The notes beneath the pieces were generated by a model, which was given only the letters and a program-made list of their open reading frames with translations, was not told where the DNA came from and made no database searches. The position numbers and the translations under genes are program-made. Shown in pieces: positions 49,520 through 60,826 of a stretch of 64,000 bases of DNA. The stretch comes from Parasponia andersonii (taxonomy: Eukaryota; Streptophyta; Magnoliopsida; Rosales; Cannabaceae), in assembly GCA_002914805.1 (NCBI GenBank), contig JXTB01000420.1, forward strand, positions 95,955 to 159,954. Reading direction: 5' to 3'. Position 1 is the first letter of the stretch, and every line of letters starts with the position of its first letter.

Positions 49520-50540
49520 ATGGCTACTGATAGTTCAGCATCTTTTCAAGTTCTACCACTTCAAGGTAGTAATTTTGATAATTGGACTATCAAAATGAAA
49601 ATCCTCCTTGGAGTACATGATGTTTAGGAAATAGTGGAGAAAGGCTATGAAGAGCCAAGGGATGAGGCAACATTATCCTCAACACAAAAGGATAGTTTAA
49701 AATATTCAAGAAAGAGAGACAAAAAAGCTCTCTTCCTCATCTACCAAGCCTTAGATGACGATGAGTTTGAGAGAATCTCAAGTGCAATCTCTGCTAAGAA
49801 AACATGGAAGAAACTTCAAATTTCATATAAGGGAGAAAAAAAAGGTTAAAAAGGTCTGTCTTTAGACTCTAAGAGGAGAGTTTAATTTACTATATATGAC
49901 GGAGACTGAGTCAGTTTCTGACTACTTTTCAAGAGTTTTAGCCATTTCGAATCAAATGAAGAGAAATGGAGAGAAACTTGAAAATTTTATAATCATAGAA
50001 CAGATTCTTTGATCGTTAGATCCAAAGTTCGAGAATATTATTACCGTCATCGAAAAAACTAAAGATTTGAGAGCCATGATGATAGAACATTTCTTGAGTT
50101 CTTTATAAGCTCACGAGGAAAAGAAAAAGAAGAAGCCAAATTTCAAGGAGCAACTTTTTAAGACACAACTCACAGAGAGAGAAAATAGCCAATGTAGTGA
50201 AAGAAGTCAACGTGGTCATGGTAGAGGACATGCCCGAGGACAAGGATATGGTACAAGTCGAAGTCGTGGACGAGGTTGAAATTCCAACAATAACCACAAT
50301 TATCATATCAGCAATTTCGAAAGAGGAGAAAGTTCTACAAGAGATCATGGTAGAGGTCGAATGAACTCGAGGTATGAGAAATCTTAAGTTGAATATTTCA
50401 ATTGTCATAAGTTTGGCCATTATGCTAGAGAATGTAGAGTACCCAATAGCAGAATTAAGGAGAAAGTCAATTACATTGAAGAGAAAAGAGAAAAAAATGG
50501 CACTGTACTACTAGCATATAACGACAACAATAGAGGATAA
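49520..50540 (+). pseudogene. gag of copia element 1 (broken)
   Basis: The start ATG at 49520 opens a copia gag (LPLQGSNFDNWTIKMKILLG), with an early TAG at about 49625. The open part at 49634-49849 shows EISSAISAKKTWKKLQ-type gag residues. A zinc knuckle remnant near 50390-50440 (FNCHKFGHYARECRVPNSR) lacks its first Cys, which is Phe. RG-rich linker sequence precedes it (50215-50280). Confidence 0.8.
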
Positions 50541-52968
50541 GACAACATATGGTATCTTAACACCAGTGCTAGCAATCATATGTGTGGGCATCGATCAATG
50601 TTCGTGAGACATGATGAATCAATCAGAGTGAGTATTTCTTTCAGTGATGAAGTAGCAGTAAAAGGAAAAGATAAAATTCTTATTCACTTGAAAAATGAGG
50701 GACATCAATTTATTTCAAATGTTTATTATGTACCCACAATGAAAACAAACATTTTGAGTTTGAGACAACTTTTAGAGAAAGACTATGATACTTACTTGAA
50801 AGATTATAGTTTTTCTATAAGAGATAATAACATGAACTTGACTGCCAATGTGTCTATGTCAAGAAATAGAATGTTCTTGTTGAACATTCAAAATGATATG
50901 GCAAAGTATCTCAAAGCATGTTACAATGATTCATCATGGCTATGACATTTGAGATTCGGGTATTTCAACTTTGGAGCACTAGAGCTATTATCTAAGAAAG
51001 AGTTGGTGAGAGGCTTACCATGTATCAATCATCCTGATCAGCTTTGTAAAGGATACTTACTCAGGAAGTAATTTAGGAAAAGCTTTCCAAAAGAGTCGAA
51101 TTCAAGAGCCCAGAAGCTACTAGAGCTCGTGCATACAGATGTGTGCGATTCTATCAAACCAAGTTCTTTCAGCTAGAGCAATTACTTCTTGCTCTTTATT
51201 AACGATTTCTTAAGAAAGACTTGGGTTTATTTCTTGAAGCAAAAATAAAAAATCTTTAAAGTTTTCAAGAAGTTCAAGACTGCCGTAGAGAAAGAAATCG
51301 GACTTCAGATCAAAGCCATGAGATCTGATAGAGGAGGAGAATTCACTTCAAAAGAGTTCCAAGAATTCTATGAAGCAAATAGAATTCGATGACCTTTAAC
51401 CATTCCAAGATCCCCTCAACAGAATAGTGTGGTAGAAAGGAAGAACCGAACCATCCATAACATGGCTCGAAGCATGCTGAAAAGTAAGAGATTACCCAAA
51501 GAGTTTTGGGCAGAAGCTGTTACATGTGCGATTTACTTGTCCAATCGATCTTCAATAAGAAGTATGTAGGGAAAGACACCAAAAGAAGCATGGAGCGGAA
51601 AGAAGCCTGGGATCTCCCACTTGAGAGTCTTTGGAAGCATAGCTCATATGCATGTGCTAGATGAACATAAAACCATGCTTAATGATAAAAGTAAGAAGTT
51701 CATTTTCATCGGCTATGATATCAACTCCAAAGGATAAAAGTTATACAATCCTAACAATGGAAAAGTAATCATCAACTAAGATGTAATATTCGATGAAGAA
51801 GGTGAGTGGGACTTTGGTTCTCAAATAAATGATTATAATTTCTTTCCACAATTTGAAGATGAAGAAATATTAGTAGGGCAAGCAAGAGAAGTCCATCAAG
51901 AGGCTATTACTCTATCTTCCTCACCAACATCATCCACTCATGAAGATTCACCTCCATCTTTCTTAATTGAGAGGCATGAAGAATGTATAAGAAGTCTTGA
52001 AGATCTATATGAGGTGACCGATAGACTCAAAAACCTCACTCTATTTTGCCCATTTGCTGATTGTGAAATGGTGAACTTCTAAGAGGCTGTACAAGATGAA
52101 AAGTAGAGGAATACAATGGATGAAGAAGTCAAAGCCATAGAGAAGAATGATATTTGGGAACTATCCACTCCTCCCAAAGGTCATAAAGTAATCAGTATAA
52201 AATAGGTGTACAAGGTGAAGAAGAATGCCAATGGAGAGGTAGAAAGATACAAAGTAAGACTAGTCACGAAAGGCTATAGTCAAAGAACCGGTACTGACTA
52301 CGACTAAGTATTCGCTCCTGTTACACAAGTGGAAACTATAAGACTAATTATTTCTCTTGATGCTCAAAACAAATGGAAGATTCATCAAATAGATGTAAAG
52401 TCTGCATTTTTTAATGGAGTTCTTGAAGAAGAAGTCTATATTGAACAACTATTGGATTATAAGGTGAAAGAGCATGAAGATAAGATTAGCTGAAGAACGC
52501 TCTTTACGGTTTAAAGCAAGTACCAAGAGCATGGAATAGTCGAATTAACAAATATTTCTAAGAGAATGGATTCATTAAGTGCCTTTATGAACATGTTTTC
52601 TATGTTAAAACTAAAGATGGAGACATTCTGGTCGTATACTTGTACGTGGATGATCTCATATTCACTAAAAGTAATCCAATGATATTTGACAAATTCAAGA
52701 GACTAATGACACATAAGTTTGAAATGACAGACATCAAACTTATGACATACTACCTAGACATAGAAGTCAAGCAAATGGAAGAAGGCATCTTTATCTCTTA
52801 AGAAAGCTATACAAAAAAGATCCTGAAGAAGCTCAATATGGATGATTACAAGCTAATAAGTACACTAGTGGAGTGTAGAAAAAAATTATTCAAAGATGAT
52901 GAAGCAAAAAAGGTGGATCCAACACTCTTCAAAAGCCTTGTTGGATGCCTTCAGTACTTGACATGTAC
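50541..52968 (+). pseudogene. pol of copia element 1: PR-IN-RT (broken, truncated)
   Basis: The protease active site reads WYLNTSASNHMCG where a functional element has Asp-Thr-Gly, so the catalytic Asp and Gly are lost. The integrase core has LELVHTDVCDSIKPSS, AMRSDRGGEFTSKEFQEFY and [16 protein letters not shown] has the FFNGVLEEEVYIEQ region and an intact catalytic LYVDDLIFT near 52637-52665. The frame is interrupted by many stops (for example near 50943, 51072, 52082, 52204). The sequence ends abruptly at the copia-2 junction. Confidence 0.88.
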
Positions 52969-53437
52969 TTAACGTGGTTCATCCAATTTAGGCTACGTCC
53001 ACGGATAAGGCTGTGAAGAATTTCATTATGAAAAGGAGATTACAACTCACTTTTCTCTAAATGCAAAGAAAGAACAAATGAACATCTCTCTCTCTCTTAA
53101 AATAGGAGAAAATACTCTCTCTAAACAATTTAGGAGAAAACAAGTGGGATACTAAGAGGAATTCCTAGACATGAATTCTCTCTTGAAAAGGAAGAAGATT
53201 TAGAATGGGATGCAAAACAAGTGATGAAGTCCTCCGTATTTATAGAACTTGAAAGGTGGTGTAAACACCATCTTTTACTATTGCTATTACGGCTGCTTTT
53301 TTCACTATTGCTATTGCGGCTGCTCTTTTTACTATTCCTATTACGGCTGCCCTTTTTACTATTCCTATTGCGGCTGCCTTTTTTTACTGTTCTTATTGTG
53401 GCTGGTTGGTGAGCTGCAATTGTTGATTTGTTCAACA
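52969..53437 (-). repeat. 3' LTR of copia element 2, outer end missing
   Basis: It matches 57704-58141 of the other LTR from TTAACGTGGTTCATCCAATT to the TTGTTCAACA end. The first ~103 bp of the plus-strand form (TGTTAGGAGATCACTTTGCG onward at 57601) are absent here. Its outer edge joins copia 1 pol directly. Confidence 0.88.
53273..53405. repeat. Minisatellite in the copia 2 LTR (left copy)
   Basis: About five units of 26-31 bp share CTATTGCTATTACGGCTGC / CTATTCCTATTGCGGCTGC with T runs between. They produce spurious leucine-rich open frames on the + strand. The same array, with different unit variants, is at 58008-58115. Confidence 0.85.
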
Positions 53438-53449
53438 TTCTCCCACTTG
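53438..53449 (-). other. Polypurine tract of copia element 2
   Basis: On the minus strand AAGTGGGAGAA lies directly before the 3' LTR TGTTGAAC start. This is the position and composition of the plus-strand primer. Confidence 0.75.
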
Positions 53450-53559
53450 AAGACTTGATTTTAATCATGTCTTCACACTTGATAAATCTCTCTTTTCTTT
53501 CCTTGTCAATTCTTCATTATGCTTATATTTCTGCTAGACCATATAAGGATCTACACCAT

Positions 53560-56500
53560 TGGAACTTGTTAGTGTTGATTGGTTTGGTTAAAGCATCTAC
53601 TAGGTTCTCCTTTGTGTGAATCTTCTTCAAGTCCATACTTCTGTCTTCTACTACTTCTCAAACAAAGTGATATTGAATACCAATGTACTTTGTCCTGGAA
53701 TAAAAGGCTGGATTCCTTGCAATGTGCAAGGTACTCTGACTGTCACAAAATAGAGGAATCTTTTCTTGTTTGTTCCCGAGCTCCTCTAATATCCTTTGAA
53801 TAAAAATAGTCTCTTTATAAGCTTGTGTAGCCGCCATGTATTCTGCTTCTATTGTAGATAAAGCTACAACAGTTTGTAGTTTTGAAACCCAGCTTACAGC
53901 TCCTTCTGCAAGAGTAAACACATAGCCTATAGTAGATTTTCGTTTGTCAAGATCACCCGCAAAATCTGAATCAACATATCCTTTGACAGTAAATTCTGAT
54001 CCTCCATAACATAATGCAGCATCTGAGGTTCCTTTGATGTATCTCAGAATTCTCTTCACAGCATTCCAATGCTCTCCACCAAGATTCGCCATATATCGAC
54101 TAACTGCTCCCATTACTTGTGCAATGTCTGGTCTTGTACATATCATAGTGAACATTAGGCTTTCCACTACTGATGTATATGGTACTCGAGACATCTCCAT
54201 CCTCTCTGCTTCATTGCTAGGACATATCCCAGAGGATAACTTGAAGTTAACAGGAAGTGGGGTAGAAATCGACTTACAATCTTGCATATTGAAGCGGCGC
54301 AAGATTTTTTTCAAATAATTCTTCTGAGAAAGCCGAATCTTCCTGTTACCTCTGTCTCGATGAATTTGCATCCTTAGAATCTTGTTTGCTGGTCCCAAGT
54401 CCTTTATCAAATTCCCTAGCTAACTGTGCCTTCAATTCTTGGATTCTGCCTTTGTTGGGGCCCGCTACCAACATGTCATCCACGTACAATAATAAGATAA
54501 TGAAGTCACTATCTTCATCAAACCTCCTGAAGTATGTGCAGTGGTCTGAACTGAGTCTGTTGTACCTAAGGCTTATGATGAAGGAATCAAATCTCTTATA
54601 CCAACACCTCGGCGCCTGTTTGAGACCGTATAGAGATTTGTTCAACCTGCAAACCAAGTTCTCCTTGCTTGTTTCAGCAAAACTTTCTGGTTGGAGCATA
54701 TAAATCTCTTCTTCAAGTTTTCCATGAAGAAAAGCAGTTTTCATATCTAGCTGCTCTAGATGTAGGACAAACGTAGCACATATCGCCAGAACCATTCTAA
54801 CTGTTGTCAGTCGAACTACAGGTGAAAATATATCGTTGAAGACAATACATTCTTTCTGAACGTATCCTTTTACCACCAATCTCGCACGATACTGCTCCAC
54901 TTGATCATTGCTATCACGCTTGATCTTATAGACCCATTTGTTGCCAATAGTCTTCCTTATTTGTGGTAGCGAAACAAGATCCCATGTTTTGTTCTTGTGA
55001 AGGGCTTCAATCTCTTCTTGCATTGCTGTCATTTATAGGGATACATCCGGGCTTATGGTAGCCTCATGAAAAGTTGTTGGCTCTCCATCCTCTGTTAGAA
55101 GACAGTATGTAATATTGCTCTCAGTGATATAATCCGAGTGCCATGCCGGTGTTCTTCTCTCACGAGTTGATTGACGAATTTCAAAAGCCTCTTCCTTGAC
55201 TGGTTCTTCTACTTCGTGCTCTGATGCTATTTCAGAAAAATTTGAATCTTCAGTATTCTTTTCTACCTGAACTGTAGTAGTTTTTGGTCTACTATTATCT
55301 CCCTTCTCTTGCAGTTTGTTCTCTGCAAAGATCATATCTCTGCTGATGATAACCTTATGGGCGGTGGGATCCTATAAGCGATATCCCTTGACTCCATCAA
55401 TATATCCCAAGAGTACACACATTCTGGACTTTGAATCCAGTTTTGTGATTTCTTGAACGTTGTACATCACGTACACAGGATATCCAAACATATGTAAGCG
55501 AGAATAATCAGCTGGCTTATGAGTCCACATCTCCATCAGTGTCTTCAGATCAATCGTTGTTGATGGAGATCGATTGATCACATAACAGGCAATTTTGACT
55601 GCTTCTACCCAGAATGTCTTGGGTAGACCTACAGCTTTCAACATTGCTCTTGTTCTTTCCAACAAGGTTCTGTTCATCCACTCTGCCACTCCATGTCATT
55701 GAGGAGTGTACGCCACTGTGAACTGCCTCTTGATACCTTCTTGTTGACAGAAATTATCAAATTCATCGCTTGCACATTCTCCTCCATTGTCCATCCTTAA
55801 ATACTTGATCTTTTCTCCAGATTCAAGCTCTATCCTTGCTTTGAATATTTTGAAGACTAAAAACATATATGTCTTTCTCTTGATACGATACACCCAACAT
55901 CTCTTGGAGTGATCATCAATAAAAGATACAAAGTATCTAGCTCCTCCTAGGGACATTACCGGTGCTTGCAGGGACATTACCGGTGCTTGCCAAACATCAG
56001 AGTGAACCAAGTCGAGAACTTTTTTGCTTCTAGAACTGGATGTGCTAAACTTTAATCTATGCTACTTGCTTATGACATAATGCTCACAAAAGGGTAAAGA
56101 TACCTTTGTGAGACCAAGAAGCAACCTCCGTTCAGAGAGAATCTTTAAGCTTCGTTCTGACATATGTCCAAGCTTACGATGCCACATCATCGTTGATTCT
56201 TCTCCAGAATTTGTTGAAGCAACTGATGCCTCTGCCTCTGCTTCCATCAATGTATCTTCTTTAAGCATGTATAGATTCACTACAATTTTCTCCGCCTTTA
56301 TTATTATAAGCGTGCCCTTCATAATTTTTATGATCCCATTCTCGACACAAGTTTTGCAACCAAGGTTATCTAATTGTCCCAAAGACAATAGATTTTTCTT
56401 CAGGCCCTTCACATGTCGCACCTCTTGAATAGTACGAATAGTGCCATCATACATCTTTATCTTGATAGTACCAATCCCAGTGATCTCTAAGGCATGATCG

Positions 56501-57469
56501 TTACCCATGAATACAGATCCTCCAGAGACAAGTTTATATGTGTGAAACTATTCTCTGTGAGAAGTCATGTGCCATGTTGCTCCCAAATCCACTAACCAAA
56601 CATCAGTGAGCTACCATCTGTCCTTAGAAATTGTTGCTGCTTCACTATACAGCATTTCTCCATCATCTGAAGGATTTGCAACATTCCCCTGAGCATTTGA
56701 TGACTCGGAGTCCTTCCCTCGGTAATCTCTATTCTTCTTGAGTTGCCAACACTCCCTTTTGACGTGCCCTTTCTTGTCACAGTGATAATACTTGACATTC
56801 TTCTTACTTCTTGACTTTGATCTACCATGACTCTGACTCTCACTGGGGCCACGTTCCGTTGATCTCCCTCTCATTGTCAAAGCCTCTACTTGCTGTAAAC
56901 TTGTTAATCTGTCTTCCTTGTTCTTACGCCGATTTTCTTCTTCAAGAACAACAGTTGTAAGATCGTTGAAAACTAGAGTTGTGGTATTGCTGCTCACATT
57001 TATGATGAGTTGATCATACGAATCAGGTAGACTCTGAAATAAGATTTCTGCACGTTCATTATCCTTTATTTTATGCTCTATTATTGTGAGCTATAAGAAA
57101 GAGTGTTGAGGGTGTTGATGTGGTCGGTCACCGTTGTTAATTCTGCCATCCAAAGGGTATAAAGCCTTCTCTTCAAGAAAATTTTATTGTGAAGCGACTT
57201 GACCTGATACAACTTTATCACTGTATCCCATATCTCCTTAGCTGACTTCTTCTCCTCAATGTTCGATAAGACTCCATCTGCTAGCGCCAGATATAAGTTA
57301 GTGATAGCATTGCTATCCATCTCGTCCCACCTTTTATCATCAATAATCTCAGCAGGCCTTTCCCTAATTACTGCTAGGCAATTATCTTTTCTCAAAATTG
57401 CCTTTATCTTCATTTTCCTCAAAGAGAAATTGCTCCTATTAACTTCTCAATATCGAATTTTGCCGCCAT
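53560..57469 (-). pseudogene. gag-pol of copia element 2 (broken)
   Basis: On the minus strand gag starts at ATG 57469 (MAAKFDIEKL) and shifts frame before 57422-57081 (KSAKEIWDTVIKLYQ). A zinc knuckle at about 56780 reads YHCDKKGHVKRECW, with its first Cys replaced by Tyr. The pre-integrase region is MMWHRKLGHMSERSLKILSE. The integrase core follows (DVW, FIDDHSKRCWVYRIKRK, YLRMDNGGECASDEF, then WMNRTLLERTRAML), with a stop at the usual PQ-NGVAE position near 55695. RT carries KWVYKIKRDSNDQVEQYRAR, LDMKTAFLHGKLEEEIYM, YGLKQAPRCWYKRF and the catalytic LLYVDDML. RNase H has GYVDSDFAGDLDKRKSTIGY, LSTIEAEYMAA and the CDSQS string. RT and RNase H sit in different frames near 54350-54410. Confidence 0.9.
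55949..55990 (-). repeat. 21-bp perfect duplication in copia 2 integrase
   Basis: AGGGACATTACCGGTGCTTG plus C occurs twice in succession (55949-55969, 55970-55990), inserting seven residues in frame (APVMSLQ repeated) just before the GGARYFVSFIDDHSK core. Confidence 0.93.
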
Positions 57470-57508
57470 TTTTGTTCACCACGATTTGTTCAGTTACCAC
57501 CGTTTCAC

Positions 57509-57573
57509 TGTATATGAACAGAACTGTATACGTGAATAGTATCGTATACGTGAATAGTCGTATATGTGAACAG
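57509..57573 (-). repeat. Leader repeats of copia element 2
   Basis: Four imperfect units of about 15 bp, of the form CGTATACGTGAATAG, at 57509-57522, 57525-57539, 57544-57558 and 57559-57573. They lie between the primer-binding site and gag. The core GTATAC is palindromic. Confidence 0.8.
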
Positions 57574-57581
57574 TACTCTAA

Positions 57582-57600
57582 CCAATGGCTCTGATACCAC
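57582..57600 (-). other. Primer-binding site of copia element 2
   Basis: On the minus strand GTGGTATCAGAGCCATTGG follows the LTR end AACA without a gap. It contains the TGGTATCAGAGC tRNA-Met complement. Confidence 0.9.
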
Positions 57601-58141
57601 TGTTAGGAGATCACTTTGCGGAAGTGATAACACACAACTAAAATACGAGTTGAGAAAATTTAGGTAAAATGAAAAAAAAAAAAAAAAAAGGCACACAAAA
57701 GAATTAACGTGGTTCATCCAATTTAGGCTACGTCTATGGATAAGGCTGTGAAGAATTTTACTACGAAAATGAGATTACAACTCACTTCTCTCTAAATACA
57801 AGGAAAGAACAAATGAACTGCTCTCTTTCTTGAAATATGAGAAAACACTCTCTCTAAACAATTTAGGAGAAAACAAGTGGGACACTAAGAAGAATTTCTA
57901 GGCTTGAATTCTCTTTTAGAAAGGAAGAAGATTTAGAATGGGATGCAAAATAAGTGACGAAACCCTCCGTATTTATAGAACTTCAAAGGTAGTGTGAACA
58001 CCATCTTTAACTATTACTATTACGGCTGTTTTTTTTACTATTGCTATTACGGCTGTCCTTTTTACTATTCCTATTGTGACTGTCTTTTTTCACTGTTTCT
58101 ATTGCGGCTAGTTGTGAGCTGCAATTGTTAATTTGTTAAAC
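57601..58141 (-). repeat. 5' LTR of copia element 2 (complete)
   Basis: On the + strand it starts TGTTAGGAGATCACTTTGCG and ends TTTGTTAAACA, 541 bp with TG...CA ends. It contains a 19-base A tract and the CTATTACGGCTG minisatellite (58008-58115). Confidence 0.9.
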
Positions 58142-60024
58142 AGCCTACGTATAATCTGACACTCAGATTCGTGCTACACTATGTACCCTAGCTACCACAT
58201 TAAACCGTTTAAACTAATTTTATAGTTCTTTTTTGTTTCGACCGTTCGACAAGAACGTAAGTTGTGCAATGACAAGTAGCCAACTTAACACCACAAAAGC
58301 ATTAATTCTTTGGTATATGCTCGGTTTCTTGTTTCTCATTGGCGTCCAGTGTACATGTGCATTAGTAATTAACGGGGCCAGAGAAAAGTATCAATATCCT
58401 TTTAGGCCCTGACTTTAATTATAAAATATCACCCTTATTTGTTTAACAAGTTGCTGCATGCCACGCCATCAATCATCTAACAATTATTAATACAAAAGAA
58501 CTCTTATAAAAGAATTTAAGGATAATATCAATTCTATATATTATAATTTGATATTTTGTTCAATTTATACCTTATATTTTAGTTATTATCAATGTTTATT
58601 TTTAGATTTAAAATCTGTTACAAATTTATACTATGACACTAATTTAGAATAGTTAATTTACTAAGATGATTTAATAAACTTATTCTGATATTAGTTTTTA
58701 TATAGTTTATTTTTAATTTTTTAAACGGTATTTTTTAAAACAATTTTTTTTAAAAGGATAATCTATAATAGAAGTTTGTGATAACTGCAAAAAAAGACAA
58801 TGAAGAATGACATTTCTATAATTTTAACTTTATTTTTTTGGTTTCTAAAAAATAATATCTTCACTTTTCAAATCTCTGCAAATCTGTATCTTCTTTGTAC
58901 AAATTAGATGATTTATGCTAACCGTTTTAAGTTATTTTCAATAGATTTTTTTGTGTCAGTCAGTAGAAATTAGATATTCTCAATTCAAATTTCGTGTTTA
59001 GTGAGAAATTTGTTGGTTAATTTATATATAGAAGGCACAAATTTACGCAAATTTAAAATATGAATGTATAATTTGACACAAGCCAAAAAACATGATTCAA
59101 TTTGTAAAAATACTATATTTCTGGGTATTTTTTTTCACACATGACCCTAGAAGTTTTATACATCTAAAAGTGAAAACTCTACAGTCTACGATCGATAACT
59201 ACTGGGCTCTCGGCAAAATACCCCCTTTTTCAAAGTCATTTTAGGAAATATTTTTCTTATTTCTATATGTCCCTTTATTTCTAAAATGTTTTAGTATGAG
59301 ACAGGATAGTTTACAACGGAAAGCTTTCCCAGTACAATAATTACTCGGGTAGGGCATATATATACAAGTAGTGTTCATGGCTGGCTGCTCAACCGATTTT
59401 GTACAATCCATGTATACCATTAATTAAGAGGTACGACATACTCTCTCGATTCATTAACTATGGTTGGGGAAATGACAAGGCTAGCAAGGAAAAGGTTCAT
59501 GTGTTATACTTCTACCAACTCGGACAATATAGTTTTTATTTCATTCAAATATTAATTATTGCAACTAGGGTTTCTTTAACCACATTTTTCATGGATTGAA
59601 CACTAGACCCCAAACTTTTTCTTTTTCTTTTTTTTTTCCTAATAGATTTTTAACTATTTGGCTTTTATAATGTTCAAGTTATCTTTCTTTTCTTTTCTGT
59701 CTTTTTCTTTTTTTTTTTTGGAAAGAAGTTCAAGTTCTCTTTTAAGTTTTTTTAAATACCAATTGAAAAGCTATCACACACAAGTCATAAGTCAAAACGT
59801 ATTCAAATACCATTTAAATTTATGTCCTATATGGTTCCAAGTATATAAACATTTCATCTCTGTATTAAGAATTGTTTGGACAATGTAGACTATGTTTAGT
59901 AAAAGAGAAATTGTTTGAACAATGTAGACTATGTTTAGTAAAAGAGAGAGAGAGCAGTAAAGGTGACGAAATTAGGAAGAATGAGAAGTGTGAAGGAGGT
60001 ATAGGAGTGTCATAAACTCTTATG
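58142..60024. other. Intergenic, no gene seen
   Basis: AT-rich DNA. The expected continuation of copia 1 (rest of RNase H, 3' LTR) is not found next to copia 2. Open frames at 59399-59599 and 59658-59888 are low complexity. A 39-bp tandem duplication sits at 59871-59948. Confidence 0.6.
59871..59948. repeat. 39-bp tandem duplication
   Basis: ATTGTTTGGACAATGTAGAC...AAAAGAGAA (59871-59909) is repeated with two changes at 59910-59948 and runs into a GA repeat. Confidence 0.9.
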
Positions 60025-60490
60025 GCATGTTTATTTCGCCATAATCATAATCAGAATAAATAAAAATGAGAATAAAATAGAATAATATGAAAATTATTAT
60101 TTCTATTATGTTATTTACTTAAAATTAATAGGAAAATAAATTATATTCATTAGAATACTATTTATTTGTATACTTAACCCAGAAAAGGAAACGAGAATAA
60201 GTTATATTTACTAAACTGTCTTTTTAAATATATGTATATTTTAAAGTAGATAGATTTTTTGAGGTAAAATTGTATTTTATAATTTTAATAATTAAAAAAG
60301 AAGAAATAAGTATTTAAAAATAATCACATTCCTTAGGATATTGGTGAGAGAAATATTCTCATTCTTTTCCTCTAAATTTGTGTAAGCCTCACACATTTCT
60401 CCATTTATCATATTTTAGTAAATAATTAAATGGGAATTATTATCTTATATATCATTCTCATTGCTATTTAGTAAATATACCATTTAGTCT
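60025..60490. mobile_element. MITE-like element
   Basis: The left end GGCATGTTTATTTCGCC and the reverse complement of the right end (GGTATATTTACTAAATAGC) are imperfect inverted repeats, and the inner flanks (AATCAGAATAAATAAAAATG against AATGAGAATGATATATAAG) also pair. The interior is AT-rich and non-coding. Boundaries are approximate. Confidence 0.4.
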
Positions 60491-60499
60491 TAATTTGTT

Positions 60500-60826
60500 T
60501 GGTACGAAAGATGGAGAGTATGAAGGATACAGAGTGATTATTAACAAAATTATAATATTATCAACTTTATTATTTTTCTAATAATTTTGTTGGAGGATAA
60601 TTTTGTCTATTTACCCCAACTTTTTGTCACTCCTTTCTCTAATCCTTCCAATGGAGGAAAGATTGATTTTGGTGGGCCAAGGGAAGTCCTGATCCCTTCC
60701 TCTTTCCTTTCCCTCTTTTCATCCTTCCAACTAAACATTAGAATTGGCGTCCCTTTCTATTTCTCTCCCTCCACCACTCTCCCTCTTTCCTTCTTCCCTC
60801 TTATCAAACATAGCCTAAGAAAGTCC
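60500..60826. mobile_element. MITE-like element 2
   Basis: The left end GTTTGGTACGAAAGATGGAG pairs with the right end, whose reverse complement reads GGCTATGTTTGATAAGAGGG followed by AAGAAGGAAAGAGGGAGAG. Both ends show the T-G-T-T-T-G-rich termini of hAT-type MITEs. The right half is CT-rich (TTCCTCTTTCCTTTCCCTC), giving a false open frame at 60587-61000. Confidence 0.4.

Larger units (their letters stand above)
48587..52968 (+). mobile_element. Ty1/copia retrotransposon 1, 3'-truncated
   Basis: The 5' LTR, a degenerate primer site, gag, protease, integrase and most of RT follow one another on the + strand. The order integrase before RT defines copia. The sequence stops within RNase H/RT just after a GCLQYLTCT string, where it joins the outer-truncated LTR of the next element. 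No 3' LTR of this element exists in the window. It carries many in-frame stops, so it is inactive. Confidence 0.88.
52969..58141 (-). mobile_element. Ty1/copia retrotransposon 2 (Tork/Tnt1-like), minus strand
   Basis: Read on the minus strand: 5' LTR (58141-57601), primer site, leader repeats, gag, protease remnant, integrase, RT, RNase H, polypurine tract and a 3' LTR (53437-52969) that lacks its outer end. The LTRs share minisatellite sequence and near-identical stretches. Coding regions keep long open blocks, so it is younger-looking than copia 1, but it carries stops and frame breaks. Clade assignment rests on the conserved pol residues and is moderate. Confidence 0.9.

Noticed and set aside
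53221..53468. Leucine-rich open frames and a CRISPR-like regular repeat
   Set aside because: They come from the 26-31-bp minisatellite in the copia 2 LTR; there are no unique spacers and this is plant DNA.
9788..58141. A new biological system made of the retroelement genes
   Set aside because: All the polyprotein fragments are recognisable gypsy or copia gag-pol with stops; they explain the sequence without a new system.
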